Below are positions 8,455-17,307 of a stretch of DNA of 64,000 nucleotides, one piece after another. Position numbers and translations under genes: made by a program. The DNA comes from Paenibacillus sp. FSL H7-0737 (lineage in GTDB: Bacteria; Bacillota; Bacilli; Paenibacillales; Paenibacillaceae): NCBI RefSeq assembly GCF_000758545.1, contig NZ_CP009279.1:4278001-4342000 (forward strand), given 5' to 3'. Position 1 is the first letter of the stretch; every line of letters begins with the position of its first letter. The notes beneath the pieces were generated by a model that worked only from the letters and a program-made list of their open reading frames with translations, did no database searches and was not told where the DNA came from.

Positions 8455-9663
8455 ATGACGACGACACCAAACATCATCGTAATGAACCATCCAACTAGAG
8501 AGCAGCTTGACAAGATTTACGATATTTTAGATGAATGCTTTTCCGTAGGCCGAGCTTATTTCCAAGAAAGATTAGACCTAGACACCACATATGATCCAGA
8601 TACAACATGGTTTGCGATGGTTGACGATAAGATTGCATCTAATGTACAAATTTTTCCGTTTCATATTAGAGTCGGTCAAGCGATCTTGAAAACGGGTGCA
8701 ATGGGGAGTGTCGGTACAGATCTAAATTACCGCGGGCTGGGGCTTGCACACAAAATTCTTCATGCGCAGACCAACTATATGAAAGAAACCGATTATGATA
8801 TAAGCTTGCTTTTGGCTAGCAAGCATGCGTTTTATGAAAAAGCTGGCTGGAGACTTATTCCGGAGACTGCTTTCGCAATTGAAAAACCAGCAAGTTTGGA
8901 GCAGCAGCAAAACAGTGATGAAATCATTCCTTTTGAAGCCTGTTATCTCGATGATATCCGTTTCATCTATGAACAATTCAATAAGAATCGTACCTACACC
9001 GTGATCCGAAGTAGAACGTATTGGAATGATTTATTGACCTGGCCGGAATGGAAGAAAGTTGACTGCTTGCTCCTTCGCAGAAATGGAAAAATCGTCGCTT
9101 ATGGCATCATTGAAAAGAAAGATACTGAACAAGTATTTATTAATGAATTATTGTATTTGAACGAAGCCGAAAACGGTGTTGAAGCTTTGTTTCATGCCTT
9201 ATGTCAGCTGCGCCAAAATGCAAAGCAAATATTAGCGATGCTCCCAGAGGACCATAAGCTATATTCCTATTACCAACAGCATCAAGCAAATTCAATTCAA
9301 ATCAATATGGCGATGTGGAAAATGATCAATCTCAGTTCAACTTTCCATAAGCTTCAGCCTGAATTAGAAGATCGCCTAAACCGTAGCAACATAATTGCAG
9401 ACCAGGAGCTGCATATTGCACTTCGCAGCAATGAGGACTGTATCTACTTGGATTATAAGCAAAAGCAGCTTTCTGTTTCCGATGCTAGTAATCATACCAA
9501 TCCCTATACTTCAATAGAAGTAGATGAACGTGAGCTAATGACTTATATCATGTTCGGCTATAATGAAGCAGGCGCAGCAAAGGACAGTACTGAGCACGCT
9601 AACATCCTTCAAGCTCTATTTCCGAAACAACAAGCTGTGTTTTATTTGACCGATAAATTTTAA
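8455..9663 (+). CDS. Eis-like GNAT N-acetyltransferase
   Basis: This 402-residue cytoplasmic protein starts after a strong GGAGGAAATGAAAG site. The first GNAT domain carries the acetyl-CoA loop in VGTDLNYRGLGLAHKILHAQ (the RGxGxA-type turn). A second degenerate GNAT-like domain spans about residues 150-290. The C-terminal 100 residues look like the sterol-carrier-like (SCP2) domain usual in Eis proteins, whose standard length is about 400. Eis proteins transfer acetyl groups to amines, including aminoglycosides and lysines; the substrate here is unknown. It is monocistronic and converges on the amino-sugar operon, with a shared bidirectional terminator. Confidence 0.85.
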   Translation: MTTTPNIIVMNHPTREQLDKIYDILDECFSVGRAYFQERLDLDTTYDPDTTWFAMVDDKIASNVQIFPFHIRVGQAILKTGAMGSVGTDLNYRGLGLAHKILHAQTNYMKETDYDISLLLASKHAFYEKAGWRLIPETAFAIEKPASLEQQQNSDEIIPFEACYLDDIRFIYEQFNKNRTYTVIRSRTYWNDLLTWPEWKKVDCLLLRRNGKIVAYGIIEKKDTEQVFINELLYLNEAENGVEALFHALCQLRQNAKQILAMLPEDHKLYSYYQQHQANSIQINMAMWKMINLSSTFHKLQPELEDRLNRSNIIADQELHIALRSNEDCIYLDYKQKQLSVSDASNHTNPYTSIEVDERELMTYIMFGYNEAGAAKDSTEHANILQALFPKQQAVFYLTDKF

Positions 9664-9689
9664 GCCATTTTTGATTCCTACCATTTTAA

Positions 9690-9744
9690 AATAAGGGTGT
9701 GTCGCAAGTCCAACTGCTCGGACTTATGACACACCCTTATTTTT
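9690..9744. terminator. bidirectional terminator between the GNAT gene and the amino-sugar operon
   Basis: A long near-perfect stem (AATAAGGGTGTGTC pairing with GACACACCCTTATT, extended by AAGTCC/GGACTT) has A and T runs on both sides. It can end the GNAT transcript and the long minus-strand operon. Confidence 0.85.
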
Positions 9745-9759
9745 CCATAGCGACAAAAA

Positions 9760-10677
9760 CTAGTCGTTGTTCATTTTTGATCTTCCTAACAGGACAGCAC
9801 CGTAGGCTGCATCCTTAATCGGCAAAATCAGCTTTGTTTGCGTGTAGCTCTGTGCGAGCTTTCTCTCCAAGGCTTCTTTCACAAAGCGAGACTTTTGCAG
9901 CACACTTCCTGCAATCGCAATCGGACTTTCATATAGCTTAAGCCGTTCAATAACAGGCACAACAAGCTCATATAGATTGGCTGCACATTTCTCCGCTAAC
10001 GCTATTGCATGTGCATCGCCCTTCTCGCATGCGGTCGTCATAATCGGTGCGAGCTGCGCAATATCTTTTTTCGTCGTATTTTTATCATAAACAAAGCCAA
10101 TAATCTCTTTCACAGTGCTTAATCCAAGCTGCTCATATACCATCGCTGGGATGACCGTATCGGTTATTCTTCCGTCCTCCACTTGAACTAATATGGATAA
10201 TAGATCGCGCCCAATGCTATAACCGCTTCCCTCGTCATCAATCAGATGACCAAAGCCTCCTGTGCGATGCTGCTCTCCTTTTTCATTGACCCCAAAGCAA
10301 ATCGATCCTGTACCGGCAATGAGAATGATGCCTTGCATCGCATTTTGTGCCCCGTATAATGCGGTTTCTTGATCGCCTGTAATCGTTAATGACCCGATAT
10401 AACCGTTATTTCTCACATGCTGCTCCAAAAAATTGATGACCAGCGGATTACTTATTCCTGCCGCACCTATACATATATGAGCAACTTCTTGTAAATTACC
10501 GCAGTAGAGCCTCGTTTGACTAAAAATTTCCTCAAAGGAGGCGGCAATAGCATCAGCATCACCACCGTTATAATTAATAGGCCCTACAGTAAAGGTGAAT
10601 AAAGAGTCTTCCTGGTCATGCGTAATGGTGACAGCTGTTTTCGTGCCACCCCCATCAATTCCAACGATAAATGCCAT
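9760..10677 (-). CDS. BadF/BcrA-type amino-sugar kinase (MurK/NagK-like)
   Basis: This is a 305-residue cytoplasmic sugar kinase of the ASKHA fold. The phosphate-1 loop is GIDGGGTKTAV (residues 6-16), the connect motif GDQETALYGA, the phosphate-2 loop IAGTGSICFG, and GGFGHLIDDEGSGYSIGR is the BadF-type N-acetylhexosamine kinase signature. Clostridium MurK, which phosphorylates both MurNAc and GlcNAc at O-6, belongs to this family. Here it is the last gene of an operon containing MurQ, AnmK, NagZ and NamZ but no PTS. The sugars should therefore enter unphosphorylated and need such a kinase. The exact specificity (MurNAc, GlcNAc or both) cannot be read from sequence. Confidence 0.82.
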   Translation of the reverse strand: MAFIVGIDGGGTKTAVTITHDQEDSLFTFTVGPINYNGGDADAIAASFEEIFSQTRLYCGNLQEVAHICIGAAGISNPLVINFLEQHVRNNGYIGSLTITGDQETALYGAQNAMQGIILIAGTGSICFGVNEKGEQHRTGGFGHLIDDEGSGYSIGRDLLSILVQVEDGRITDTVIPAMVYEQLGLSTVKEIIGFVYDKNTTKKDIAQLAPIMTTACEKGDAHAIALAEKCAANLYELVVPVIERLKLYESPIAIAGSVLQKSRFVKEALERKLAQSYTQTKLILPIKDAAYGAVLLGRSKMNND

Positions 10678-10705
10678 ACCTATGTCCCCTTGTTGTACTT
10701 TTTAT

Positions 10706-12271
10706 CTACATCTGTATCGTAATATTGGCGGTGGGTACAACCTCACCATTTAGGATTGGAAGGAGTGATTTGAATGCATCAAGTGTATACTCAAATGCCG
10801 CAATTCCGCAGAACTCGCCTTCGATTAACGGTAAATCATATGGGCGACCTAATGTAATGGCCGTTACTTTGCAGCCTGCTGCCAGCAGCTTCTGAACAAG
10901 CGCAAGCTGACCTTTGTTTTCACGCGCATTGAACAAGCCGATAACAATATGCTTGTAGCCTTGTACCTTTGGCAGCGCAGCGTTGATTTGCTCCTCGCTC
11001 GGGTCAATGTCGATAATCTCATAAGCTGTATTAAAATGCTCCCCCATATATTGCGGAAAGCTAAGAGCTTGATTCAAGCTGCTGGACGCAAGATCGGTGC
11101 GGTATGAATAGGAACCCATAAATAACATTTGCTCGTCACCGGTATGAATGGGCTGGAGCTCACCTTTAATGAGGCAGATCGTTTCCGTACGCATTAGCTC
11201 ATTTGCTCGGCGATGTACATCGCAGCCAACTAGTTCATAATCTAGCTCCTCAATCGTCGCATATTGTGCTTTATAAGCTAAAATTTTTGTAACAGCTGCA
11301 TCAATCAGCGCTTCATCCAAATCACCGGTGGCTACAGCTTCTTCGATCAAATGAATCGCTTCCTTCACTGTCTCAGGAGTATGGCTAATGAATACCAAAT
11401 CAATACCTGCTTTAACAGCTCCTAACGCTCCTTTTGCCGTACCATAGTATCGTTTGATCGCGTCCATTTCTAAACAATCCGATACAACTAACCCTTTATA
11501 TCCTAATTTTCCTTTTAATATCTCTGTAATAATGGTATGAGACATAGTTCCGGGCACACCGGATTTTTCAATTTTCGGAAATAAAATATGTGCACTCATA
11601 ATCGCTTGAGCGCCTTGCTCAATTGCGGCCTTAAACGGCAACAGCTCAAGCTGCTCTAATTCCTCAAGTGTTTTTTCAATGGTAGGCAAGCCAATATGTG
11701 AATCGACATTTGTATCACCATGACCTGGAAAATGCTTAAGTGAGGACATGACGCCTCCATCGAGCAATCCCCTCATCATTTGAATTCCATACTGGGATAC
11801 TGTTGCAACAGAATCACCATATGAACGAACATTTATGACTGGATTCAATGCATTATTGTTAACGTCCATAACTGGAGCTAGATTAAAATTAATACCTAAT
11901 GCTTTCAATTCTCTGGCAGTCATTCTGCCTGCTGCATACGCATTTTCAGGTCGTCCTGAAGAAGCAATTGCCATGGCTCCAGCAACATTGGTCGCGTCTT
12001 TAGGCATACGAGTGACTCGACCGCCTTCTTGGTCGATCGTAATAAAACCCGGGATACCAGTATGTGTCGTGTACCATTGCTGCAGCTCAGTAACAAGCTC
12101 GCCTAATTGATATTTATTGTCGATATTATGTGAGAATAAAATAATATTGCCGACTTTATAATGCTCAATAACTTCCTTCAGCTCAGGAGTGATCTCGGTT
12201 GAAGGGAAGCCTGTTACGAACATTTGTCCAATCTTTTCGCGCAAGCTCATATGTTCTATTGTTCTCATCAA
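10706..12271 (-). CDS. nagZ: beta-N-acetylhexosaminidase, GH3, cytosolic
   Basis: A 521-residue GH3 enzyme that removes terminal GlcNAc from muropeptide sugars or chitooligomers. The NagZ-specific acid/base loop KHFPGHGDTNVDSH is at residues 179-192 and the nucleophile Asp is in LVVSDCLEMD (about residue 265). ITIDQEGGRVTR is the usual substrate-binding strand. A C-terminal alpha/beta/alpha domain follows from about residue 350. There is no signal peptide, whereas B. subtilis NagZ is secreted and about 640 residues long. This implies intracellular cleavage after import. The gene is 14 bases downstream of namZ and 28 bases upstream of the kinase, clearly in one operon. Confidence 0.93.
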   Translation of the reverse strand: MMRTIEHMSLREKIGQMFVTGFPSTEITPELKEVIEHYKVGNIILFSHNIDNKYQLGELVTELQQWYTTHTGIPGFITIDQEGGRVTRMPKDATNVAGAMAIASSGRPENAYAAGRMTARELKALGINFNLAPVMDVNNNALNPVINVRSYGDSVATVSQYGIQMMRGLLDGGVMSSLKHFPGHGDTNVDSHIGLPTIEKTLEELEQLELLPFKAAIEQGAQAIMSAHILFPKIEKSGVPGTMSHTIITEILKGKLGYKGLVVSDCLEMDAIKRYYGTAKGALGAVKAGIDLVFISHTPETVKEAIHLIEEAVATGDLDEALIDAAVTKILAYKAQYATIEELDYELVGCDVHRRANELMRTETICLIKGELQPIHTGDEQMLFMGSYSYRTDLASSSLNQALSFPQYMGEHFNTAYEIIDIDPSEEQINAALPKVQGYKHIVIGLFNARENKGQLALVQKLLAAGCKVTAITLGRPYDLPLIEGEFCGIAAFEYTLDAFKSLLPILNGEVVPTANITIQM

Positions 12272-12285
12272 TTACTCACCTTCCT

Positions 12286-13428
12286 CTAGCAATATAAATG
12301 ATACTGCTGTGTTATTTCTGCAAATTGCTTGCTTTCCGCTGCAAACTGTTCAAGCATCTGCTTGGCTTGCATATTTTCCGTACGATACATGTTGTCTCCC
12401 CCCAGCAAATCGATAAATGGACGAGAGCCCTCCTTCACAGGAGGCAGGAATGAAAATTGCTCGTACAAATCTCTTATCGTAAATAATAAGGTTACCCCAA
12501 CTTCTAAAGGCCTCAGCACTTGGAGATCTGTAATGTAAATTTGTACCCCGCCGCATAGCTCGCCACAATGTTTAGATGACGTTGGCTTGAAATGAACTGG
12601 ACGAAAAAGCACACCCGGGATACCTTTTGCATTCATCTCATCTGCCAATTGCTGCGCTTGAATGAACGGAGCACCAATCATTTCAAAAGGGAACGTTGTT
12701 CCACGTCCTTCGGAGCAGTTTGTGCCTTCAAATAAACATGTTCCTGTATATAATAACGCCGTTTCATATCGTGGTATTCCAAGTGAAGGATGAACCCAAG
12801 TTAATCCTGTATCCGGGAAGGACATGCTCCGTTCCCAGCCTTCCAAACGAACGACATGCAGCGATGCATTCCAATTCATTTGATCATTTGCCATCGTTGC
12901 TACCTCACCTGCTGTTAAGCCGTATCGTACGGCTAGCTCGTAATTTCCAACAAATGATTTGAAGCCGGGCTTCAAGACATTCCCTTCTACCGTTACCCCG
13001 TTAAGCGGATTAACACGATCAAGAACAACAAATTCTACACCTGCATTTGCACAATCTTCAAGTGCATACAGCATCGTATAAATAAATGTGTAATAGCGTA
13101 CACCAACATCTTGAATATCGTATACAATGATGTCTACTTCATTCAGCATTTCTTTTGTTAAACGCTTGGAGTCTTTACGGTACAAGCTATAGACTGGAAC
13201 ATTCGTAAAAGGATCCATGTAAGTGTCTACTACTGCCCCTGCATCCAAATCTCCGCGAACGCCATGCTCAGGTGAAAACATCGCAGCAAGATTAAAATTA
13301 TCATGTAATATAGTAATCGTTGATGCAAAATCCTTCGTAAGACCTGTCGGCGCTGTAATCAATCCTACGCGCTTACCTTCGAACAAATAACGATAATTCG
13401 TTATAGAATCAATCCCATTTAACACCAT
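12286..13428 (-). CDS. namZ: exo-beta-N-acetylmuramidase NamZ (DUF1343, GH171), cytosolic
   Basis: The 380 residues match DUF1343, whose founding member, B. subtilis NamZ (YbbC), removes MurNAc from non-reducing ends of peptidoglycan fragments. Conserved blocks are present: MFSPEHGVRGD with the likely catalytic Glu54, VYDIQDVGVRYYTF, VVLDRVNPLNG, GLTWVHPSLGIP and CLFEGTNCSEGRGTT. There is no signal peptide, unlike the secreted B. subtilis protein, so the enzyme should act in the cytosol on imported disaccharides. It lies directly upstream of nagZ, the classical partner that removes GlcNAc. A stem-loop precedes it at 13475-13508. Confidence 0.88.
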   Translation of the reverse strand: MVLNGIDSITNYRYLFEGKRVGLITAPTGLTKDFASTITILHDNFNLAAMFSPEHGVRGDLDAGAVVDTYMDPFTNVPVYSLYRKDSKRLTKEMLNEVDIIVYDIQDVGVRYYTFIYTMLYALEDCANAGVEFVVLDRVNPLNGVTVEGNVLKPGFKSFVGNYELAVRYGLTAGEVATMANDQMNWNASLHVVRLEGWERSMSFPDTGLTWVHPSLGIPRYETALLYTGTCLFEGTNCSEGRGTTFPFEMIGAPFIQAQQLADEMNAKGIPGVLFRPVHFKPTSSKHCGELCGGVQIYITDLQVLRPLEVGVTLLFTIRDLYEQFSFLPPVKEGSRPFIDLLGGDNMYRTENMQAKQMLEQFAAESKQFAEITQQYHLYC

Positions 13429-13474
13429 ATGAAGCTGCCTCCTAGCTGCTTTTTCGCATAAATGGATAGAACAA

Positions 13475-13508
13475 GGGAATGTTTCCTGCTATACATAGAA
13501 ACACTCCC
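13475..13508 (-). terminator. intra-operon stem-loop upstream of namZ
   Basis: The inverted repeat GGGAATGTTTC / GAAACACTCCC (one G-T pair) lies between the PIG-L and namZ genes. The minus-strand tail is only moderately U-rich, so partial termination or mRNA processing is more likely than full stop. Confidence 0.45.
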
Positions 13509-13526
13509 TCTTAGCTAGTTGAATAG

Positions 13527-14234
13527 TTACCAAAGACTAGACTGCCTAACCTTCACCGTTTCAGCAGGCACCATAAATGCTTCTGCATATGTCTTTCTTG
13601 CTTCACAGCCGCGAACAACTGCTAGTGCTTTATAGTAATCCATGTATTTGAAAGATTTGCTATTCGTCACAAACCAATGCTTGCTTAAAGCATCTATCCA
13701 TAGATCAAATGCCGCTTGATCAAAATCCACATATACGTAAGGGACATAATCAACCGCATCCTCCCAGTTTTCGGAGTAATATAATCTTGCTGCAAAGTGC
13801 GCGGGGAGCGCTCGTTCAAAGGATGATAGACTTGCGAAGAAACGGGCATCATTTACGATATGATGCGTTAGCGCATGGTCCTTATGCATACTGTTTTTCC
13901 AGTGTGTAATAATAATGTTAGGCTTCACGCGACGAATTACATCACAAACCTTCATACGAACTTCCTGATTGTCAGGCAACTCTCCGTCACAATAATCATC
14001 GAATACAATGGCTTCACCGCCTAGCATATCCGCAAAAACCTGTGCCTCTTTCACTTTTTGCTGACGATATTCCTTTATATCCTGTCCTGCCGGGACCCCT
14101 CGTTCACCCGCAGTTAACGCTAGTGTCACAATGCGATCTCCCTTTAAACTATGACTTGCGAGTACACCACCAGAAGCTAGCTCCACATCACCAACATGTG
14201 CTCCAATTGCTAATACTGTGAATTTTTCGCTCAT
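13527..14234 (-). CDS. PIG-L/LmbE-family protein with altered active site
   Basis: The 235 residues have the PIG-L (LmbE) Rossmann-like fold that removes N-acetyl groups from GlcNAc conjugates using zinc. The family motif A-H-P-D-D-x-E reads AHVGDVE here: zinc-binding His and second Asp are kept, but the first Asp, the general base in MshB, is Gly. The later zinc His is present in MHKDHAL. ITHWKNSMHKDH is otherwise well conserved. It sits 2 bases after the GNAT gene inside the amino-sugar operon. It may be a deacetylase with an unusual mechanism, a different hydrolase or a non-catalytic binder. There is no signal peptide. Confidence 0.8.
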   Translation of the reverse strand: MSEKFTVLAIGAHVGDVELASGGVLASHSLKGDRIVTLALTAGERGVPAGQDIKEYRQQKVKEAQVFADMLGGEAIVFDDYCDGELPDNQEVRMKVCDVIRRVKPNIIITHWKNSMHKDHALTHHIVNDARFFASLSSFERALPAHFAARLYYSENWEDAVDYVPYVYVDFDQAAFDLWIDALSKHWFVTNSKSFKYMDYYKALAVVRGCEARKTYAEAFMVPAETVKVRQSSLW

Positions 14235-14236
14235 CT

Positions 14237-15208
14237 TTAAAGTTCCCTCCGCAATATAGAAAATTGTTTTTCAATAGTAAAGCCCGCTTTTTGATAGATT
14301 CGAAGAGCCGGATTATTATTTCCAGTGAATAGAGAGATATATTGACAGCTCACATTTTGAAAAGCTTCAACCATTCGGAAAAATAATACACTGCCAAGGC
14401 CATGCCCCTCATGCTCTGGGTGCACTCCGATACCGCAAAAAAATGCTCTTCCATCAGGCTGCGAAATAATTGGACCTGCAAAGCCCACAACCTCGTTTCC
14501 GTACACAGCTACTACAAGCGGTGCGCCAACCTTCACATAAGTAACAACATCCTTCTTCCACTGCGGATTTTGCAGGGCAGCAAGCGTTGCTTCAAGCCCA
14601 GTATGTAAATCAGGGACATAGGACGTAATGTAATAGTCCTTGCTATTTGCATTGGTTTCCTTATCTAAAATATCTTCGGGAACTATAAAGCTTCCGAGTT
14701 TTAAATACATGCCGCATTGCGTCGCTCGATCTTCGTAGCCTCTAGCCATTAAAGCTTCATATAATGGCTGGTCCTTACTGATACCCGGGGCATTATTATG
14801 CTCATGCTGAGGTGCACTTGGTATACTCCACTTCAGCTTAACAGGGTTGAAAAACAATACATCCGCTTGTCTTTTCCCAAGTTCTTGGAATCTTTTTTCT
14901 AAACGCAATAGAAAAGCATCGTAAAGCTCCAGAGAAGCCACATGGGTATCTATAATAACACTCGTAATATAACCGGCCACATCTCCAAGAGGGAGATCTT
15001 CACCGCAGCAGCCAGCTGCAAAACCAACAATCCCTTTTTCGTCACAGCCTACCCATATACAGTCAGCGTCAAAATAAGGATGGTCGATGAATGTATCTTG
15101 AAACTCTCGCTCTGTAAATGGCTTATAATCATATTTTGTAGCCTCACGATTCCAAAGCTCTACAACTGCAGAGTGATCTTCAATTGAAAAGGGTCTGATT
15201 CGCAACAT
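14237..15208 (-). CDS. tandem-domain GNAT acetyltransferase
   Basis: A 323-residue protein with two GNAT folds. The N-terminal one (about 1-150) includes WVGCDEKGIVGFAAGCCGED. The C-terminal one (about 180-323) has VVAVYGNEVVGFAGPI, then GIGVHPEHEGHGLGSVLFFR, the acetyl-CoA pyrophosphate loop, and NNPALRIYQKAGF. The C-terminal domain has the complete motif A, so it is probably the active one. The start immediately follows the anmK stop without a gap, and the PIG-L gene follows 2 bases later. An acetyltransferase next to a deacetylase-like gene suggests N-acetylation status of an amino sugar is handled here; that is inference. Confidence 0.8.
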   Translation of the reverse strand: MLRIRPFSIEDHSAVVELWNREATKYDYKPFTEREFQDTFIDHPYFDADCIWVGCDEKGIVGFAAGCCGEDLPLGDVAGYITSVIIDTHVASLELYDAFLLRLEKRFQELGKRQADVLFFNPVKLKWSIPSAPQHEHNNAPGISKDQPLYEALMARGYEDRATQCGMYLKLGSFIVPEDILDKETNANSKDYYITSYVPDLHTGLEATLAALQNPQWKKDVVTYVKVGAPLVVAVYGNEVVGFAGPIISQPDGRAFFCGIGVHPEHEGHGLGSVLFFRMVEAFQNVSCQYISLFTGNNNPALRIYQKAGFTIEKQFSILRREL

Positions 15209-16429
15209 TTAAGCCTCCTGTGAACGTCCAATATAGGGCCAGGAAATTTTGCCCATTACTACTGGCTGTGAAGCTCCAGTTACTAGCGGGATATTGTTTG
15301 GTAAGCGCTCCATCGTGTAATACGCTAGCAGAGCAAAAGCAATTGCTTCCTTAGCATCACTATTACCACCGATATCCTCCTGCGTCAGCACCTGCACGTT
15401 ATGCGGTGCAAATAAGTGCTGTAAATCACGCAAAAGCGTCTTGTTATAGCTTCCACCGCCGCCAATTAACAATTGCTCAGCCTGGTGCTGCGGTGTAATA
15501 TACCGTTCATAGCTATCGACGATGCTCCAGGCAGTTAAGTACGTAGCTGTTGCAACAACATCTTCTGCTTTCCAGTTATTAACCTTCATCATTTCAATAA
15601 TTTGTGCCACGTATTGTTGGCCAAACCGTTCTCTGCCTGTCGATTTTGGTAACGGCATCGTATAATATTTATCCTGCTGCATCCATTTCAATAGCTCATC
15701 AATCACTTGACCGCCCGCACCAATTTCGCCATTAACATCCATTGTCATTGGTGCAAATAACTGCGATACAAGGCCATCGATAATCATATTTCCAGGACCC
15801 GTATCAAAAGCAAATACCTCATCCGGTGAGGCATTTACAGGCAAAACAGTCACATTGCCTATTCCGCCAATATTTTGCATCAGAAGTGTTTTCTTTGGAT
15901 TGTTAAACAACAAGTATTCGGTAAATGGTACTAACGGAGCTCCTTGTCCACCCATTGCCATGTCAGCAACTCGAAAGTCTGATACGCAAGGAATTCCTGT
16001 GCGATTGGCGATAACTGCACCATCCCCAATCTGAACGGTACAATGCAGATTATAACCGCCCATAACATTCTCATCCGGAGCATGATAGATTGTTTGACCA
16101 TGCGATCCTACTGCGAATATTTGCGAAGGCGAAAGGCCGCATTTCCCTATAACGGATAATGTGGCTTGGGCGTATAATTCGCCAAGCCACATATTCATTG
16201 CGCCAACCTTATCAATCGTAGCGCTAGCGGGATCAAAAAGCTCAAATATGGAGTTTCTAACTTGCACCTCAAAAGGTGTGTTTTCAAAAGCCAGTAATTC
16301 AATCTCTACTCCATGCTCTTTTTCGGCTGATGGGAAAAGCTTAACTACTGCTGCATCAATACCATCTACTGATGTACCGGACATCAAGCCAACTAAGTAT
16401 GTTGCATCAACTTTTGATTGTTTGTCCAT
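15209..16429 (-). CDS. anmK: anhydro-N-acetylmuramic acid kinase
   Basis: The 406 residues align with AnmK, which opens the 1,6-anhydro ring of anhMurNAc with water while phosphorylating O-6 to give MurNAc-6-phosphate. Signatures visible are LVGLMSGTSVDGIDAAVV near the N-terminus, GSHGQTIYHAP, IGDGAVIANRTGIPCVSDFR with MAMGGQGAPLVPFTEYLLF, MQNIGGIGNVTVL and AFDTGPGNMIID. The length is slightly above the usual 370-390. Its start overlaps the permease stop by one base (TAATG), showing translational coupling. MurQ in the same operon would use the product. B. subtilis lacks this enzyme, so import of anhydro-muropeptides from other bacteria is plausible. Confidence 0.95.
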   Translation of the reverse strand: MDKQSKVDATYLVGLMSGTSVDGIDAAVVKLFPSAEKEHGVEIELLAFENTPFEVQVRNSIFELFDPASATIDKVGAMNMWLGELYAQATLSVIGKCGLSPSQIFAVGSHGQTIYHAPDENVMGGYNLHCTVQIGDGAVIANRTGIPCVSDFRVADMAMGGQGAPLVPFTEYLLFNNPKKTLLMQNIGGIGNVTVLPVNASPDEVFAFDTGPGNMIIDGLVSQLFAPMTMDVNGEIGAGGQVIDELLKWMQQDKYYTMPLPKSTGRERFGQQYVAQIIEMMKVNNWKAEDVVATATYLTAWSIVDSYERYITPQHQAEQLLIGGGGSYNKTLLRDLQHLFAPHNVQVLTQEDIGGNSDAKEAIAFALLAYYTMERLPNNIPLVTGASQPVVMGKISWPYIGRSQEA

Positions 16430-17289
16430 TAACCTTTCACCGCTCCAACTGTTACCCCTTCAAGGAAGTATTTTTGTAAACTGAAGAACAAAATAAACAT
16501 TGGAACTGCTGAAATGGTTGCCCCCGCCATCATCGGTGCAAAGTAAGTTGTATTCGCAAAACGAAAGTTTTTCAAGCCGACCTGAATGGTTTGCATATCC
16601 ATTGTATTCGTTACTAGGAACGGCCAGAAAAAGTCATTCCATGCCGCCATAAACGTTAGGATTGCTAGTACTGCCATAATTGTTTTAGATAAAGGCATAA
16701 TGATATACCAGAAGATTTTAGGCTGTGAACAACCTTCGATTTTAGCAGATTCAATAATTTCAACTGGAATGGAGGACATGAACTGCTTAACCAAGAAGAT
16801 GTTGTATACCGTTACTATGCTCGGCATAATCAACGCCGTGTACGTATTTTGTAATTCAAAAATATTTACGATCAAAATATATAGTGGAACCTGTGTGACT
16901 TGAACAGGAATCATCATAGATCCCAGCAAAATAGCGAACAAAATGTTTTTCCCTTTAAATTTCATTTTTGCAAAAGCATATCCAGCAAGTGTAGCAAAAA
17001 ATACGTTAGATACCGTGATACACGCTGCCACTATAAAGGAGTTCAATAACCAGTCCCATGTATGTGGGCTGAAGTTAAAGAAGAATTTATAAGATTCAAA
17101 TGAAATCTTCGATGGTAAGATAGAATAGCTCATTGCACCAGCTTCTACCGGATCACCGAACGAGGAGATGACCATAAAGTATATCGGGAATATGGTAGCT
17201 GCGGCAAATAGGATAAGGAACGTAATGTTTGCGCCATTACGTATGAACAGATACCCTTTGCTTCTTAAGCTGTTGTTGTACAAACCCAT
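16429..17289 (-). CDS. sugar ABC transporter permease, MalG/CUT1 type
   Basis: A 286-residue inner-membrane permease with six hydrophobic segments. The EAA loop reads EIIESAKIEGCSQPKIFWYIIMPLSK, split here as EIIESAKIEGCSQ and KIFWYIIMPLSK, and contacts the ATPase. The C-terminus FFLEGVTVGAVKG type (KYFLEGVTVGAVKG) is typical of MalG-like CUT1 permeases. It pairs with the MalF-like gene 18 bases upstream and the lipoprotein binding protein. The context (MurQ, AnmK, NagZ, NamZ) indicates amino-sugar import. No ATPase gene accompanies it. Confidence 0.9.
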   Translation of the reverse strand: MGLYNNSLRSKGYLFIRNGANITFLILFAAATIFPIYFMVISSFGDPVEAGAMSYSILPSKISFESYKFFFNFSPHTWDWLLNSFIVAACITVSNVFFATLAGYAFAKMKFKGKNILFAILLGSMMIPVQVTQVPLYILIVNIFELQNTYTALIMPSIVTVYNIFLVKQFMSSIPVEIIESAKIEGCSQPKIFWYIIMPLSKTIMAVLAILTFMAAWNDFFWPFLVTNTMDMQTIQVGLKNFRFANTTYFAPMMAGATISAVPMFILFFSLQKYFLEGVTVGAVKG

Positions 17290-17307
17290 AGTATTCTGCT
17301 CCTTTTC

